Shown: one piece after another, positions 42,374 through 50,708 of the stretch
How the letters are laid out: every line of letters begins with the position of its first letter
Position numbering within the stretch: the stretch's first letter is position 1
DNA from: Zeaxanthinibacter enoshimensis
Lineage (GTDB): Bacteria > Bacteroidota > Bacteroidia > Flavobacteriales > Flavobacteriaceae
DNA length: 64,000 bases
Reading direction: 5' to 3'
Assembly: GCF_004362865.1 (NCBI RefSeq)
Contig: NZ_SNYI01000003.1
Span: 372,001-436,000, forward strand
Translations under genes and position numbers: made by a program
Notes under the pieces: model-generated
What the model was told of the DNA's origin: nothing
What the model saw: the letters and a program-made list of their open reading frames with translations, nothing else
Databases searched by the model: none

Positions 42374-42660
42374 TTATCAATTGGTCGGATATTAAGACCT
42401 ACAAGGACTTTCTCTTCGTTAGAAAGATCCCCTATAATTTTCCTCAGGGGTTCGGGAACCCTTCTCACCAAAGTTGGAATGGCAAAGATCTGGTCTCCTT
42501 CCGCCAATTGTGGATTTTCCAGTAAGTCTATAATTTCAATGTTGTAATTGTCGATGAGATGCTTCTTGCAATACTTTGTGATATTCTCAAGAGCAACCAC
42601 CGATTTAGGAGTTTGCCCCGCAATGTAAAGGCGTAATTCCCATTTCTTTTCTTTTTTCAT
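42370..42660 (-). CDS. kaiB: Circadian clock protein KaiB homolog
   Basis: A 96-residue thioredoxin-like protein with the KaiB pattern: [40 protein letters not shown], then [20 protein letters not shown] and a C-terminal [14 protein letters not shown]. KaiB binds the CI ring of KaiC and counteracts phosphorylation in cyanobacteria. The [10 protein letters not shown] stretch in which KaiB changes fold is kept. It follows kaiC by 12 bases, so the two form an operon. There is no kaiA in the window, as in other non-cyanobacterial KaiBC systems. Confidence 0.95.
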   Translation of the reverse strand: MKKEKKWELRLYIAGQTPKSVVALENITKYCKKHLIDNYNIEIIDLLENPQLAEGDQIFAIPTLVRRVPEPLRKIIGDLSNEEKVLVGLNIRPIDK

Positions 42661-42672
42661 GGATTACCTAAA

Positions 42673-44139
42673 TTAATTGGTCGTATCGGTCATCTGTTCT
42701 GTTGGCATGCTAAAATGGAATCCCTTATCGGTGATCCTGAATTCCTGGGCCTCCGGGTTATGTCCCATACCCCTGGCCTTAACAATTCTCATTGTACGGT
42801 TCTGTCTACGGTTCTTGCGGTTGTTATTAAGATCGATCCAGGCATCTGATAAGGAAGAGATCGCTTCTACCGTAAGATCTCCTTTATCCTTGAAATTAGC
42901 TTGAGTCAGCGCTGTGAAAACAGCATTGATCTGTTTGTTCTTCAGGGTATCAAGCAAGCGGATGAGCATTGCGCGGACCTCGCTGCTGCTCCCTATAGTA
43001 ATCAGACTGCTAATGGGATCAACGATCACAGTTTTCGGCTTCAGCTCTTCCAGGGCATTGTAGAACCTGATCAGATGCATTTCCAGGCCCTGCAGCGAAG
43101 GTCTCGATGCCTTTATGTGCAGAAGTCCGGATTCTAAATGTGTTCTGAAATCTATCCCAATACTATCCATGTTGCGGATCAACTGTTCCGGGGATTCTTC
43201 AAAAGAGAAGAATAGCACCGGCTCTTCCCTGTTAATAGAGGCCATGGCAAAGTGTGCAGCCAGGATAGTTTTAGAAGTACCGGCCGACCCGGTGATCAGC
43301 GTACTGCTGCCGCGATATAGGCCTCCCTGGTCAAGGGATTCATCCAGTTGTTGCAGGCCGGTAGATACTACCTCTGTGGAGGAGCCGTAGGTAAGGTTCA
43401 GCGAAGTGACCGGTATCACTGAAATACCATTCTCGTTGATGAGAAAGGGGTATTCATTGGTTCCGTGCATGGAGCCACGGTATTTGACAATTCGCAATCT
43501 CCGGGTAGCTATCTGGTCTATCACCCTGAAGTCGAGCAGGATTACGCAATCGGAAACATATTCCTCCAGCCCCTGCCTTGTAAAGCTTTGTTTGCCGCGC
43601 TCACCTGTGATTACCGTAGTAACCCCTTTTTTCTTCAGCCAGCTGAACAGTCGCCTCAGCTCTGCTCTTAAGATACCGTCATTATCGATCCCTCCAAACA
43701 ATGCTTCCACTGTATCGAGCACAACTCTTTTGGCACCGATACTATCTATGGCATGGTTAAGCCGGATGAATAAGGCTTCCAGGTCAAATTCCCCGGTTTC
43801 TTCAATCTCGGAACGTTCAATATGGACATGATCTACCTTGAGTTTACCGGATTCCTGTAATTCCTCAAGGTCAAATCCCAGGGACTTAACATTCAGACTA
43901 AGGTCTTTAGCCGTTTCTTCAAAACTCATGAAAACGCCCGGCTCATCGTGCTCTATAATTCCATTTACGAGGAATTGGACGGAAAATAAAGTTTTTCCGC
44001 ATCCGGGGCCACCACATATCAGTACTGGTCTCCCGGTAGGAAATCCTCCCTGCATGATCTCGTCCAGGCCATTAATACCTGATGCGGTTTTCGGGAATTT
44101 ATCTAGTGAGCTTTCGGTCATACGCGGTTTGTTTCGCAT
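42673..44139 (-). CDS. kaiC: KaiC-family ATPase/kinase with two RecA-like domains
   Basis: A 488-residue, full-length double-domain KaiC. CI: Walker A GGPGCGKTLFSVQF (about 43-56), catalytic Glu pair in FMSFEETAKDL. CII: Walker A GSAGTSKTILAAHF, Glu pair in FFSFEESPEQL. Near the C-terminus, LTVEAISSLSDAWIDL aligns with the cyanobacterial phosphosite region: the T426, S431 and T432 positions appear as T423, S428 and S429, so autophosphorylation seems possible. The C-terminal tail is short (HFSMPTEQMTDTTN), so the KaiA-binding A-loop region is reduced. Start may be ATG 44139 or the ATG at 44121. Confidence 0.94.
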   Translation of the reverse strand: MRNKPRMTESSLDKFPKTASGINGLDEIMQGGFPTGRPVLICGGPGCGKTLFSVQFLVNGIIEHDEPGVFMSFEETAKDLSLNVKSLGFDLEELQESGKLKVDHVHIERSEIEETGEFDLEALFIRLNHAIDSIGAKRVVLDTVEALFGGIDNDGILRAELRRLFSWLKKKGVTTVITGERGKQSFTRQGLEEYVSDCVILLDFRVIDQIATRRLRIVKYRGSMHGTNEYPFLINENGISVIPVTSLNLTYGSSTEVVSTGLQQLDESLDQGGLYRGSSTLITGSAGTSKTILAAHFAMASINREEPVLFFSFEESPEQLIRNMDSIGIDFRTHLESGLLHIKASRPSLQGLEMHLIRFYNALEELKPKTVIVDPISSLITIGSSSEVRAMLIRLLDTLKNKQINAVFTALTQANFKDKGDLTVEAISSLSDAWIDLNNNRKNRRQNRTMRIVKARGMGHNPEAQEFRITDKGFHFSMPTEQMTDTTN

Positions 44140-44147
44140 TTAAAAGA

Positions 44148-44155
44148 CAAAAATA
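44148..44155 (-). promoter_or_regulatory. Candidate -7 element for the kai operon
   Basis: On the minus strand TATTTTTG fully matches TAnnTTTG. It lies only 8 bases before the ATG at 44139. If it is the promoter, transcription would begin near that ATG and the start at 44121 would be more natural. No TTG is found at -33 spacing. Confidence 0.4.
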
Positions 44156-44283
44156 ATTACAGAAGGGATAAAAAGTTGTTTGGTTTTACAGGAAATGTTG
44201 ACCCAATTCAAGCAAAAGGCCTTTTGTAAGCAAAGCAGCAGGCTGAGCTAAGAGAAGGATTTACATTGAATCTTGCTTAATTT

Positions 44284-46383
44284 TTATTCCTCGGAGTCAT
44301 CGGTCTCTTCCTCCTCGGATTCGGCAGCACGGAGAAGGTCGTTCTGTAGTATATTAAGTTTCTTAAGTTTTGTTTTCCAGGTGGCCAGCGCCTCCTTGTG
44401 TCGTTCAATATTCTGTACAACCTCCTGTACCAGGGGATTGCTGTCTGTAGCGCCTGAAAAGAACTGCAGGTTATTCTCCAACTGGCGAATTTCGTCCTTG
44501 GCATCTGAGATCTTCCTCCGGATAAAAGTGCGCTCCTTATAAAGGGCATCTTCATCCTCTGTTTTAGCCAGTTGCTGAATCTTGTTTCCGTACTTCAAAA
44601 GCTCAGCTTCCTGTTGTGATATGTCCAGTTTCCTGAAGATAGCATCGAGGATCTTATTAAATTTGTTGGTAATTGCCTTCTTATTGAATGGTACCCTGCC
44701 GTAAGATTTCCATTCGGTGATAAAGCCCTTGATGGACTCGATATCCTTTTCGCGGTCACCGGAAAGTTTAAACTCCTTTAACCGATCCAGGCATGCACTT
44801 TTATGTTCGTAGTTCTCAGCTTCCTTTTTATGATCCTTATTCTTCCTGGCATGTAAACGATCAAAGTAATGGTTGCAGGCCGTTTTAAATTCTTTCCAGA
44901 TGCTATCTGAATATTTCCGGGGAACATGGCCGATCTGTTTCCACTCGTTCTGGATGCGTTTCATCTCCGGGGTAGTTTGTTCCCAGTCCTCACTGTCCTT
45001 AAGTTTTACGGCAAGTTCCAGCAGTGCCCGCTTCTTATCCAGGTTTTCCTGCTGTTCCTTTTTAAGGTTCTTATAATACGCATTCTTGTTCCTGTTAAAG
45101 GTGCGTACCGCGGTCTTGAATTTGGACCAGGTGGCCTCGTTCACTTTCTGGGGTACTTTTCCTGCTTTAAAGAAAGCTTCCCTTAAGGCTTCCACCTCTT
45201 TGATCTGTTGCTGTATAGCCCTGTGGTTATTTGCCACGTTATTTGCTATATCCGAAATCCTTGCGATGATCTCCTCTTTTTTCTCCAGGTTCTTTTCGTA
45301 GCTCTTTTCCAGCTCCTTGTAATGTTCCTGTCTACGCTGGTGCATAGCCTTGGTGGCATTGCTGAACTGTTCCCAGATCTTTTCCCTGTGTTCCTGGTCT
45401 ACCGGGCCAATATCTTCTTTCCAGATCTTATGAAGGGTCTGCAGTTCCCTGAAAGCTTTGTTCAGGTCGGGTTCTTCGGCCAGCTTTTCAGCTCGCTCGA
45501 TAAGCTTGAGTTTCTCCTCAAGGTTATGTTTAAAATCAAGATCCCGCAATTCCCTGTTCAGGTGCAGGAAATCATAAAAGATCTCGATGTGGTGGTGGTA
45601 AGTCCGCCACACATCATTGTAGCTGCTGCGGGGAACCGGCCCGGCATTACGCCAGCGCTCCTGCAGATCTTTAAAATTCTTATAGGTGGTATTAATGTCT
45701 TCCTCAACATTTACCAGGCTTTTGAGTTCTTCGATGATCTCCAGCCGGTTGTGAAGATTACTCTTCAGGTTCTGTTCCAGATTTTTGTAGTACTGGTTGC
45801 GCTTCTCCCGGTAATCAGCATAAACCTCATTAAACTGTCGTTTTGTTACGGAGTTGTATTTGAAATCGATCTCGTTTCCACCTTTGCTGATGAAATCTTC
45901 CTTCTTTTCCTCCAAAAATTCCTGGAACTTAAGATCAAATTCTGTTTTTATACCTTCCACATGTCTGCGGATTGCCTGTACTTTTTCGTTACGCACCAGG
46001 CGCTGCAGTTCTCCAACAAGATTTTCCATGGACATCTCGTGGTAGTCCAGCATGGGAATATGATGCCTTTGGTGATTGTCTTCGTCCTCGGCGTCCTCTG
46101 CATTAGATTCGTCTATCTCTTCCTGCAGCTCTTTTTCAGCGGAATCTTCTGAAGTTTCTTTCCCGCCTTTCACTTCAGACTCGACCGGCGCTTCCTGCTT
46201 AGCTGCAGCTTCGCCCGGAGTCTCCTGGATATCCTCCTTCTCAGTGCCTTGGGTGTCTAGCGAATGCTCCTTTTCGGGTATATTTTCAGTGCTTTTCTCC
46301 TGGGTGGTATCCGTCCCGGTAGTTCCTGATTTTTCATTTCCCCCTACAGCATCCTGTAGTTTGTCCTTCTGCTCTTCCAACAT
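44284..46383 (-). CDS. DUF349 repeat protein
   Basis: A 699-residue highly charged, helical protein. The first 110 residues are acidic and disordered (rich in E, K, T and D). The rest is built from at least five DUF349 units of about 70 residues, recognisable by W-x3-G-x-V/I-P cores: RWRNAGPVPRSSYNDVWRTY, IWKEDIGPVDQ, FKAGKVPQKVNEATWSKF, EWKQIGHVPRKYSDSIWKEF and EWKSYGRVPFNKKAITNKF. Each adds a long helix pair. Function is unknown in Bacteroidota. It stands alone between aroE and kaiC. A 14-bp palindrome (44213-44226, CAAAAGGCCTTTTG) lies in its 3' flank. Confidence 0.92.
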   Translation of the reverse strand: MLEEQKDKLQDAVGGNEKSGTTGTDTTQEKSTENIPEKEHSLDTQGTEKEDIQETPGEAAAKQEAPVESEVKGGKETSEDSAEKELQEEIDESNAEDAEDEDNHQRHHIPMLDYHEMSMENLVGELQRLVRNEKVQAIRRHVEGIKTEFDLKFQEFLEEKKEDFISKGGNEIDFKYNSVTKRQFNEVYADYREKRNQYYKNLEQNLKSNLHNRLEIIEELKSLVNVEEDINTTYKNFKDLQERWRNAGPVPRSSYNDVWRTYHHHIEIFYDFLHLNRELRDLDFKHNLEEKLKLIERAEKLAEEPDLNKAFRELQTLHKIWKEDIGPVDQEHREKIWEQFSNATKAMHQRRQEHYKELEKSYEKNLEKKEEIIARISDIANNVANNHRAIQQQIKEVEALREAFFKAGKVPQKVNEATWSKFKTAVRTFNRNKNAYYKNLKKEQQENLDKKRALLELAVKLKDSEDWEQTTPEMKRIQNEWKQIGHVPRKYSDSIWKEFKTACNHYFDRLHARKNKDHKKEAENYEHKSACLDRLKEFKLSGDREKDIESIKGFITEWKSYGRVPFNKKAITNKFNKILDAIFRKLDISQQEAELLKYGNKIQQLAKTEDEDALYKERTFIRRKISDAKDEIRQLENNLQFFSGATDSNPLVQEVVQNIERHKEALATWKTKLKKLNILQNDLLRAAESEEEETDDSEE

Positions 46384-46507
46384 GATCTGGATGTTTAAAG
46401 CGCCTCATTAGTCTGATTGCATATCTAAGATAATAACAAGGGCGCACACTGCAAAGGTATGGAAAGAACTTTTTATGGGGTCATATCGCACAGGCAAGCC
46501 GCCATGC

Positions 46508-47239
46508 TCAGGAATTCCAGATCTGCCAGGACTTTTCTGCCTGCTGCTTCAGCATCTCGTGACCATTCATGGTTGTGGCCCCCCGGCTTTGTCCTTCAGC
46601 CAGGAAGGCGGTAAGCGGGGGATTATAGATGAGATCGTACAGGAGATGGCCTGCTCCGATTCCGTCGTAGGGAATATCGGGTTTCCTTTTGGTATCCGGA
46701 AAAGTACCAAGGGGCGTACAATTCACAAGGAGGGTGTTTTCCGCTATGATCCGGGAGTTCAGATCTTCGTAATGGTATTGACTGCCAAGGGGATTCCTGG
46801 ACACAAATGTGTAACTGATTCCCTGTCTTTCCAATACATACGCTACCGCTTTGGAGGCTCCGCCTGTTCCAAGGATCAATGCTTTTTTGTGTGATGGTTC
46901 CAGGTAGGGCAGGAGCGAAGTTTCGAATCCGTAAATATCGGTATTATAGCCCGTAGTGCCGCCCGGAGTAAATTTAATGGTATTGACTGCCCCGACCTTT
47001 GCGGCTTCGGGGTCTATTGTAGTCAGCAATGGTAAAACGGCTTCCTTGTAAGGGATGGTCACGTTTAATCCCTGCAGCTCACCGGGGGACTGTAACAACG
47101 ATTCCAGCTCTGAAATGTCAGACAGATCAAAGTTGACATACGAATGGTCGCTTAACTGCAAGCGGGAGAATTTCTCCGAAAAATAGTTCCTGGAGAAGGA
47201 ATACGAAATGTCTTTACCTACCAGGCCAAATTTATGCAT
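46508..47239 (-). CDS. aroE: Shikimate dehydrogenase
   Basis: NADPH-dependent reduction of 3-dehydroshikimate in aromatic amino acid synthesis. The 243-residue protein has the substrate site KDISYSFSRNYFSEKF and NVTIPYKEAVLPLL (catalytic Lys), NTIKFTPGGTTGYNTDIYGF (catalytic Asp), the NADP-binding GTGGASKAVAY, and VNCTPLGTFP. It is slightly shorter than the E. coli enzyme, as usual for this phylum. I take the start at ATG 47239; it overlaps the upstream DUF368 gene by 8 bases, implying coupling. No other shikimate gene is nearby. Confidence 0.95.
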   Translation of the reverse strand: MHKFGLVGKDISYSFSRNYFSEKFSRLQLSDHSYVNFDLSDISELESLLQSPGELQGLNVTIPYKEAVLPLLTTIDPEAAKVGAVNTIKFTPGGTTGYNTDIYGFETSLLPYLEPSHKKALILGTGGASKAVAYVLERQGISYTFVSRNPLGSQYHYEDLNSRIIAENTLLVNCTPLGTFPDTKRKPDIPYDGIGAGHLLYDLIYNPPLTAFLAEGQSRGATTMNGHEMLKQQAEKSWQIWNS

Positions 47240-48251
47240 TGTCTTTCCTGTTTTTCCCATACCAGTCTAACCCTAACAGGATAAGAATACCAAAAATAAT
47301 GAAAAGTAAAGCCCACCACGTCTCCCCAAGAGAGGTGTCCGGCAGGTATCTTTCATAGTTCAGGATTATGGGGTCGCCGTTAGAATCATACACCACGCTT
47401 CCATCTGCAGCGGTTTGGATTATCGTTCTTTTCCAGGGCCAGACTACCCCTAGTGATCCCGTGATAAACCCAATGATGACCGCAGTGGTCACATTCTTGT
47501 AATGTTTCAGAACATAACCGAGTAAATGGGATAAGGACACAAGGCCCGTAGCAGACCCCGCAGTAAAAACGGCAAGGATGAGCAAGGTATCAAGTCTTTC
47601 CTCCTCGTTTATAAAACTGAAATCACCCCGTATCATTTCGGCTATGGTGTCATATAGTGCATTGACCGAATCTACCAGGAGTAAGACGTAATTGCCCAAA
47701 AGGATCAAAATAAAGGACCCGGATAAGCCCGGCAGGGTCATTCCTGAAACACTGATGATGCCACAGAGGAAGATAAACAGCAAATTATCGTTCTCAGTTG
47801 CAGGACTAAGGAAACTAATGGAAATCCCCACGATCAACCCAATGATTCCCGCGGTCACTGTAGTTCGGTTCCAATGCTCAAAATCCTTGGAAATAAAATA
47901 TATAGAACCGATGATCATCCCGAAAAAGGTGGCCCAGACAAAGAGCTCTTTGGTCTCCAGGAAATAGTCGAGTAACTTGGAAACGCTGAAATAACTCACC
48001 AGCATCCCAAAGATGATCAGGCTGAGAAAGGGCCCGTTCACATAGCGGTAGAAACTTCTGAAACGCCCTCCTAATAACAGTTTAAATGCTTTGAGATTTA
48101 TCTTTTGCAGTGAGTAGATGAATTCTTCATAGAACCCTGCAACAAAAGCTACGATCCCACCGGAAACCCCGGGCACCTTGTTGGCCGCACCCATACATAG
48201 TCCTTTAATGAACAGGAAGAAACGGTCTGTTAATGTCCTGGGTTCGTACAT
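47232..48251 (-). CDS. DUF368 polyprenyl-phosphate-transporter-like membrane protein (second copy)
   Basis: A 339-residue integral membrane protein with about eight to ten helices. DUF368 signatures: KGLCMGAANKVPGVSGGIVA near the N-terminus and GMTLPGLSGSFILILLGNYV in the middle; each is a P-G-x-S-G loop like those of undecaprenyl-phosphate flippases of the DUF368/PopT group, which recycle the lipid carrier. It is a tandem paralog of 48265-49182 with 13 bases between them, and overlaps aroE. A longer hydrophilic insertion (AADGSVVYDSNGDPIILNYE) near the C-terminus distinguishes it. The flippase role is by family analogy. Confidence 0.93.
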   Translation of the reverse strand: MYEPRTLTDRFFLFIKGLCMGAANKVPGVSGGIVAFVAGFYEEFIYSLQKINLKAFKLLLGGRFRSFYRYVNGPFLSLIIFGMLVSYFSVSKLLDYFLETKELFVWATFFGMIIGSIYFISKDFEHWNRTTVTAGIIGLIVGISISFLSPATENDNLLFIFLCGIISVSGMTLPGLSGSFILILLGNYVLLLVDSVNALYDTIAEMIRGDFSFINEEERLDTLLILAVFTAGSATGLVSLSHLLGYVLKHYKNVTTAVIIGFITGSLGVVWPWKRTIIQTAADGSVVYDSNGDPIILNYERYLPDTSLGETWWALLFIIFGILILLGLDWYGKNRKDNA

Positions 48252-48264
48252 AGGGGCAGATGGC

Positions 48265-49182
48265 TTAATTTCGGGCAGCTAATTTTTCAAGTATAAAAAT
48301 AAGGGAAAAACCAAGGATTGCCAGCACGATGGCAAAAAGGAGTTGATTGTCCCCGCCGAAGTTAAATGGAGAAACATTCTGTTCTGCAATAGCGACGACC
48401 TTCTCACCATACACCTTGGTCTCGAGGACTTCTTTCCAGGGCCAGATCTTGTTGAGGCTTCCGAGGATAAAGCCCGTCAGTAAAGTCAGGGTCAGGTCCT
48501 TGTAATTGCTGAACATCCATTTCAGGATTCGGGCGAAGCTGAGTAAGCCAAAGATTGCTCCAATACCAACGGTCACGATCAGGCCTAATTCTCTTTCATG
48601 TACGACATCGAGTACGGTCTTATAGGAACCTAAAAGTACCAGGATAAATGCACCTGAAATTCCCGGCAGGATCATTGCACAGATCGCCAGGGCTCCGGAA
48701 AGGAACAGAAATGGCAGGCTGGTTGTATCCTCTATAGGAGGCAGCGAGGTGATATACCAGGCTAGTGCGGCCCCGGCAATTAGAAAGAGGATCTTTGCCA
48801 GCGTCCAGCGCTCAATAGCCCTGGCAACTACCAGTACGCTGGCCAGAACGAGGCCAAAGAAAAAGGACCATAGAAGTATAGGTTGGTTTTCCAGCAGCCA
48901 GCTGATCATCTTAGCCAAAGAGGCAACACTTATAAATATCCCGGAGAAAAGTGCAAGGAGGAATCCTCCGTTCAGTTGGCGCCAAAAGGCCATAAAGCCT
49001 TCATTGCGCCAGGTGCGGAACAAAGAGAGGTTGATATTGTTGATAGAGGTTATTAATTCTTCGTAGATACCGGAGATAAAGGCGATGGTTCCCCCTGAAA
49101 CTCCGGGTACTACATCGGCGGCCCCCATGGCCATTCCTTTAAGAATTAATACGGTATACTGAATGCGGTTTCGTTCTCCCAT
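48265..49182 (-). CDS. DUF368 polyprenyl-phosphate-transporter-like membrane protein (first copy)
   Basis: A 305-residue membrane protein with the same two P-G-x-S-G loops as its neighbour: KGMAMGAADVVPGVSGGTIA and CAMILPGISGAFILVLLGSY. About eight membrane helices are visible. DUF368 (PopT-like) proteins are implicated in recycling undecaprenyl phosphate to the cytoplasmic face for peptidoglycan and glycan synthesis. It precedes its paralog in the same transcript. The upstream gene is a TPR protein (26-base gap). Tandem duplicates of this family recur in Bacteroidota. Confidence 0.93.
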   Translation of the reverse strand: MGERNRIQYTVLILKGMAMGAADVVPGVSGGTIAFISGIYEELITSINNINLSLFRTWRNEGFMAFWRQLNGGFLLALFSGIFISVASLAKMISWLLENQPILLWSFFFGLVLASVLVVARAIERWTLAKILFLIAGAALAWYITSLPPIEDTTSLPFLFLSGALAICAMILPGISGAFILVLLGSYKTVLDVVHERELGLIVTVGIGAIFGLLSFARILKWMFSNYKDLTLTLLTGFILGSLNKIWPWKEVLETKVYGEKVVAIAEQNVSPFNFGGDNQLLFAIVLAILGFSLIFILEKLAARN

Positions 49183-49208
49183 AAAAAATAAAAAACAAAA
49201 GTAGTTTT

Positions 49209-50609
49209 TTATTCGGAAGCTTTCTTAATATCAGTAATTATGTTTTGTGCCCAATCCGAATGATAAATTTCCGGGTATTCTGCCTGGAAAAAGGACAGTT
49301 TGCTGATATCGTGCCGTATAGACTTGATAAATCGCTTTCGCGCTTTTGCGGGTTGATCAGAAAGTAACAGGGCTCCTGCCAACATATATTCCAGTTCGGT
49401 GGCCTCGGGGAAGAATTCCAGGCCTTGCTTCAGGATCTGTACCGCAGCTTCAGGTTCCTGGTTGTTCCTTACTACCCTGGACCATAACATCCAGGTTTCC
49501 AGTTCATAGTTACCCAGGTCTACCGTCTGCTTAAAAGAGAAATCCGCTTCATCAAGATTGCCGAGGGCAGCGTGGATCTTCGCGCACTTTTTCCAGTATA
49601 ATGGGTTTTCCTCGTCTATATTGATGGCTTTGTTGATATAATAAAGCGCTTTTTCGTAATCCGCATGCCGGTAATAATACTGGGTGATGGCGAGCCATCC
49701 CTTATCCAGTAAGGGGTCCTCGTGAACGGTTTTATAGTAGTAGTATTTGGCCATGTCCTCGTTCCCGAGTTTTTCATGACATTTCCCGATACGCAGGTAG
49801 GCATGGGAGGTGGGGTCATCTATGGCGATGGTGGTTTCATAACTTTCAATAGCCTCCTCAAATTTTCCCAGTTTTTCCAGGACCTTCCCTTTTTCAAAAT
49901 AAGCACCGATAAAGGTGTCGTCAGAGATCACCGCAAAATCAAATGCCGTAAGGGCCTCAGGGTACATACCTATGGTAAAATACTGTTTCCCCAGTTGATG
50001 CCAGGCCACCTGGCAGTATGGATTGCGCTCAAGGAAATTATTGAGGTATTGAATTGCGCCCTCGTAGTCTTCCAGGAACTCAAAGCAGTAAATGACGTTG
50101 TAAAGGGAAGAATAATCCTCCTCGTCAAAAGCAACACACTTCATGAAATTGATCTTAGCCTGCTGAAAATCATCCATAAAGAGGTACTCCATCCCAAGCA
50201 GGGAGTAGATGTCAAAGCTCTCTTCAGCCATTTCCAGGGCTTGGTGCAGTAAGAGCACGGCAGCTTCGTGGTTGTCTTTCTTTGAATAGATGTTGGCGCG
50301 CTGTATGTAGATCTCTTCATTGCCACTATCGAGCAGCTGAAGATCATCCAGGATACGTTCTGCCACATCCAGGTTGTTCTCAAAAACCAGTACTTCTACG
50401 TCCAGTAACCGTAATTCAATGGCATCTGGATGCTGCTGAAGTCCAATTCTGATTGCTTTCTTAGCCAGCGATATTTTCCCGTTGTTCAAGTAATGATGAA
50501 TGATGTCCTCAAAGTCTTCAGCGTCAAAGAAATAGACGTCATCAGTTTTGAGCATGGATTCGAACTTGGCTATGGGCTTGCTGGGTTTTCCGTTGGAGTT
50601 AAACGCCAT
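49209..50609 (-). CDS. Tetratricopeptide-repeat protein
   Basis: A 466-residue cytoplasmic protein composed almost wholly of TPR helix pairs; about a dozen units can be counted by the W/L-G-Y-A/F-P spacing (for example IGAYFEKGKVLEKLGKFEEA, HAYLRIGKCHEKLGNEDMAK, PLYWKKCAKIHAALGNLDEA). No signal peptide or enzyme domain is present. TPR arrays mediate protein-protein contacts, so it is likely a scaffold. It is the first gene of a set with two DUF368 proteins and aroE. Its upstream flank contains a 16-bp palindrome (50688-50703). Confidence 0.92.
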   Translation of the reverse strand: MAFNSNGKPSKPIAKFESMLKTDDVYFFDAEDFEDIIHHYLNNGKISLAKKAIRIGLQQHPDAIELRLLDVEVLVFENNLDVAERILDDLQLLDSGNEEIYIQRANIYSKKDNHEAAVLLLHQALEMAEESFDIYSLLGMEYLFMDDFQQAKINFMKCVAFDEEDYSSLYNVIYCFEFLEDYEGAIQYLNNFLERNPYCQVAWHQLGKQYFTIGMYPEALTAFDFAVISDDTFIGAYFEKGKVLEKLGKFEEAIESYETTIAIDDPTSHAYLRIGKCHEKLGNEDMAKYYYYKTVHEDPLLDKGWLAITQYYYRHADYEKALYYINKAINIDEENPLYWKKCAKIHAALGNLDEADFSFKQTVDLGNYELETWMLWSRVVRNNQEPEAAVQILKQGLEFFPEATELEYMLAGALLLSDQPAKARKRFIKSIRHDISKLSFFQAEYPEIYHSDWAQNIITDIKKASE

Positions 50610-50687
50610 AGTTACTAAGGTTGGTTATACTATGGAATTAAAAATAACATTTTTGATACCATGCATTTTCTTATCTTCCTGTTTATA

Positions 50688-50703
50688 TTAACAATATTGT
50701 TAA
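50688..50703. repeat. 16-bp perfect palindrome
   Basis: TTAACAATATTGTTAA, between the aminotransferase stop (50709) and the TPR gene. It is perfectly self-complementary without a loop and AT-rich, more like an operator or DNA-binding site than a terminator. Confidence 0.5.
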
Positions 50704-50708
50704 CAGCT

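Noticed and set aside
44213-44226. CAAAAGGCCTTTTG as a terminator for DUF349
   Set aside because: The palindrome has no loop and no T-run at the right place; kept only as a note in the gene entry.
45208-46152. 314-codon plus-strand frame inside the DUF349 gene
   Set aside because: Antisense shadow of a highly charged helical gene; hydrophobic composition arises from the reverse complement of Glu/Lys codons.
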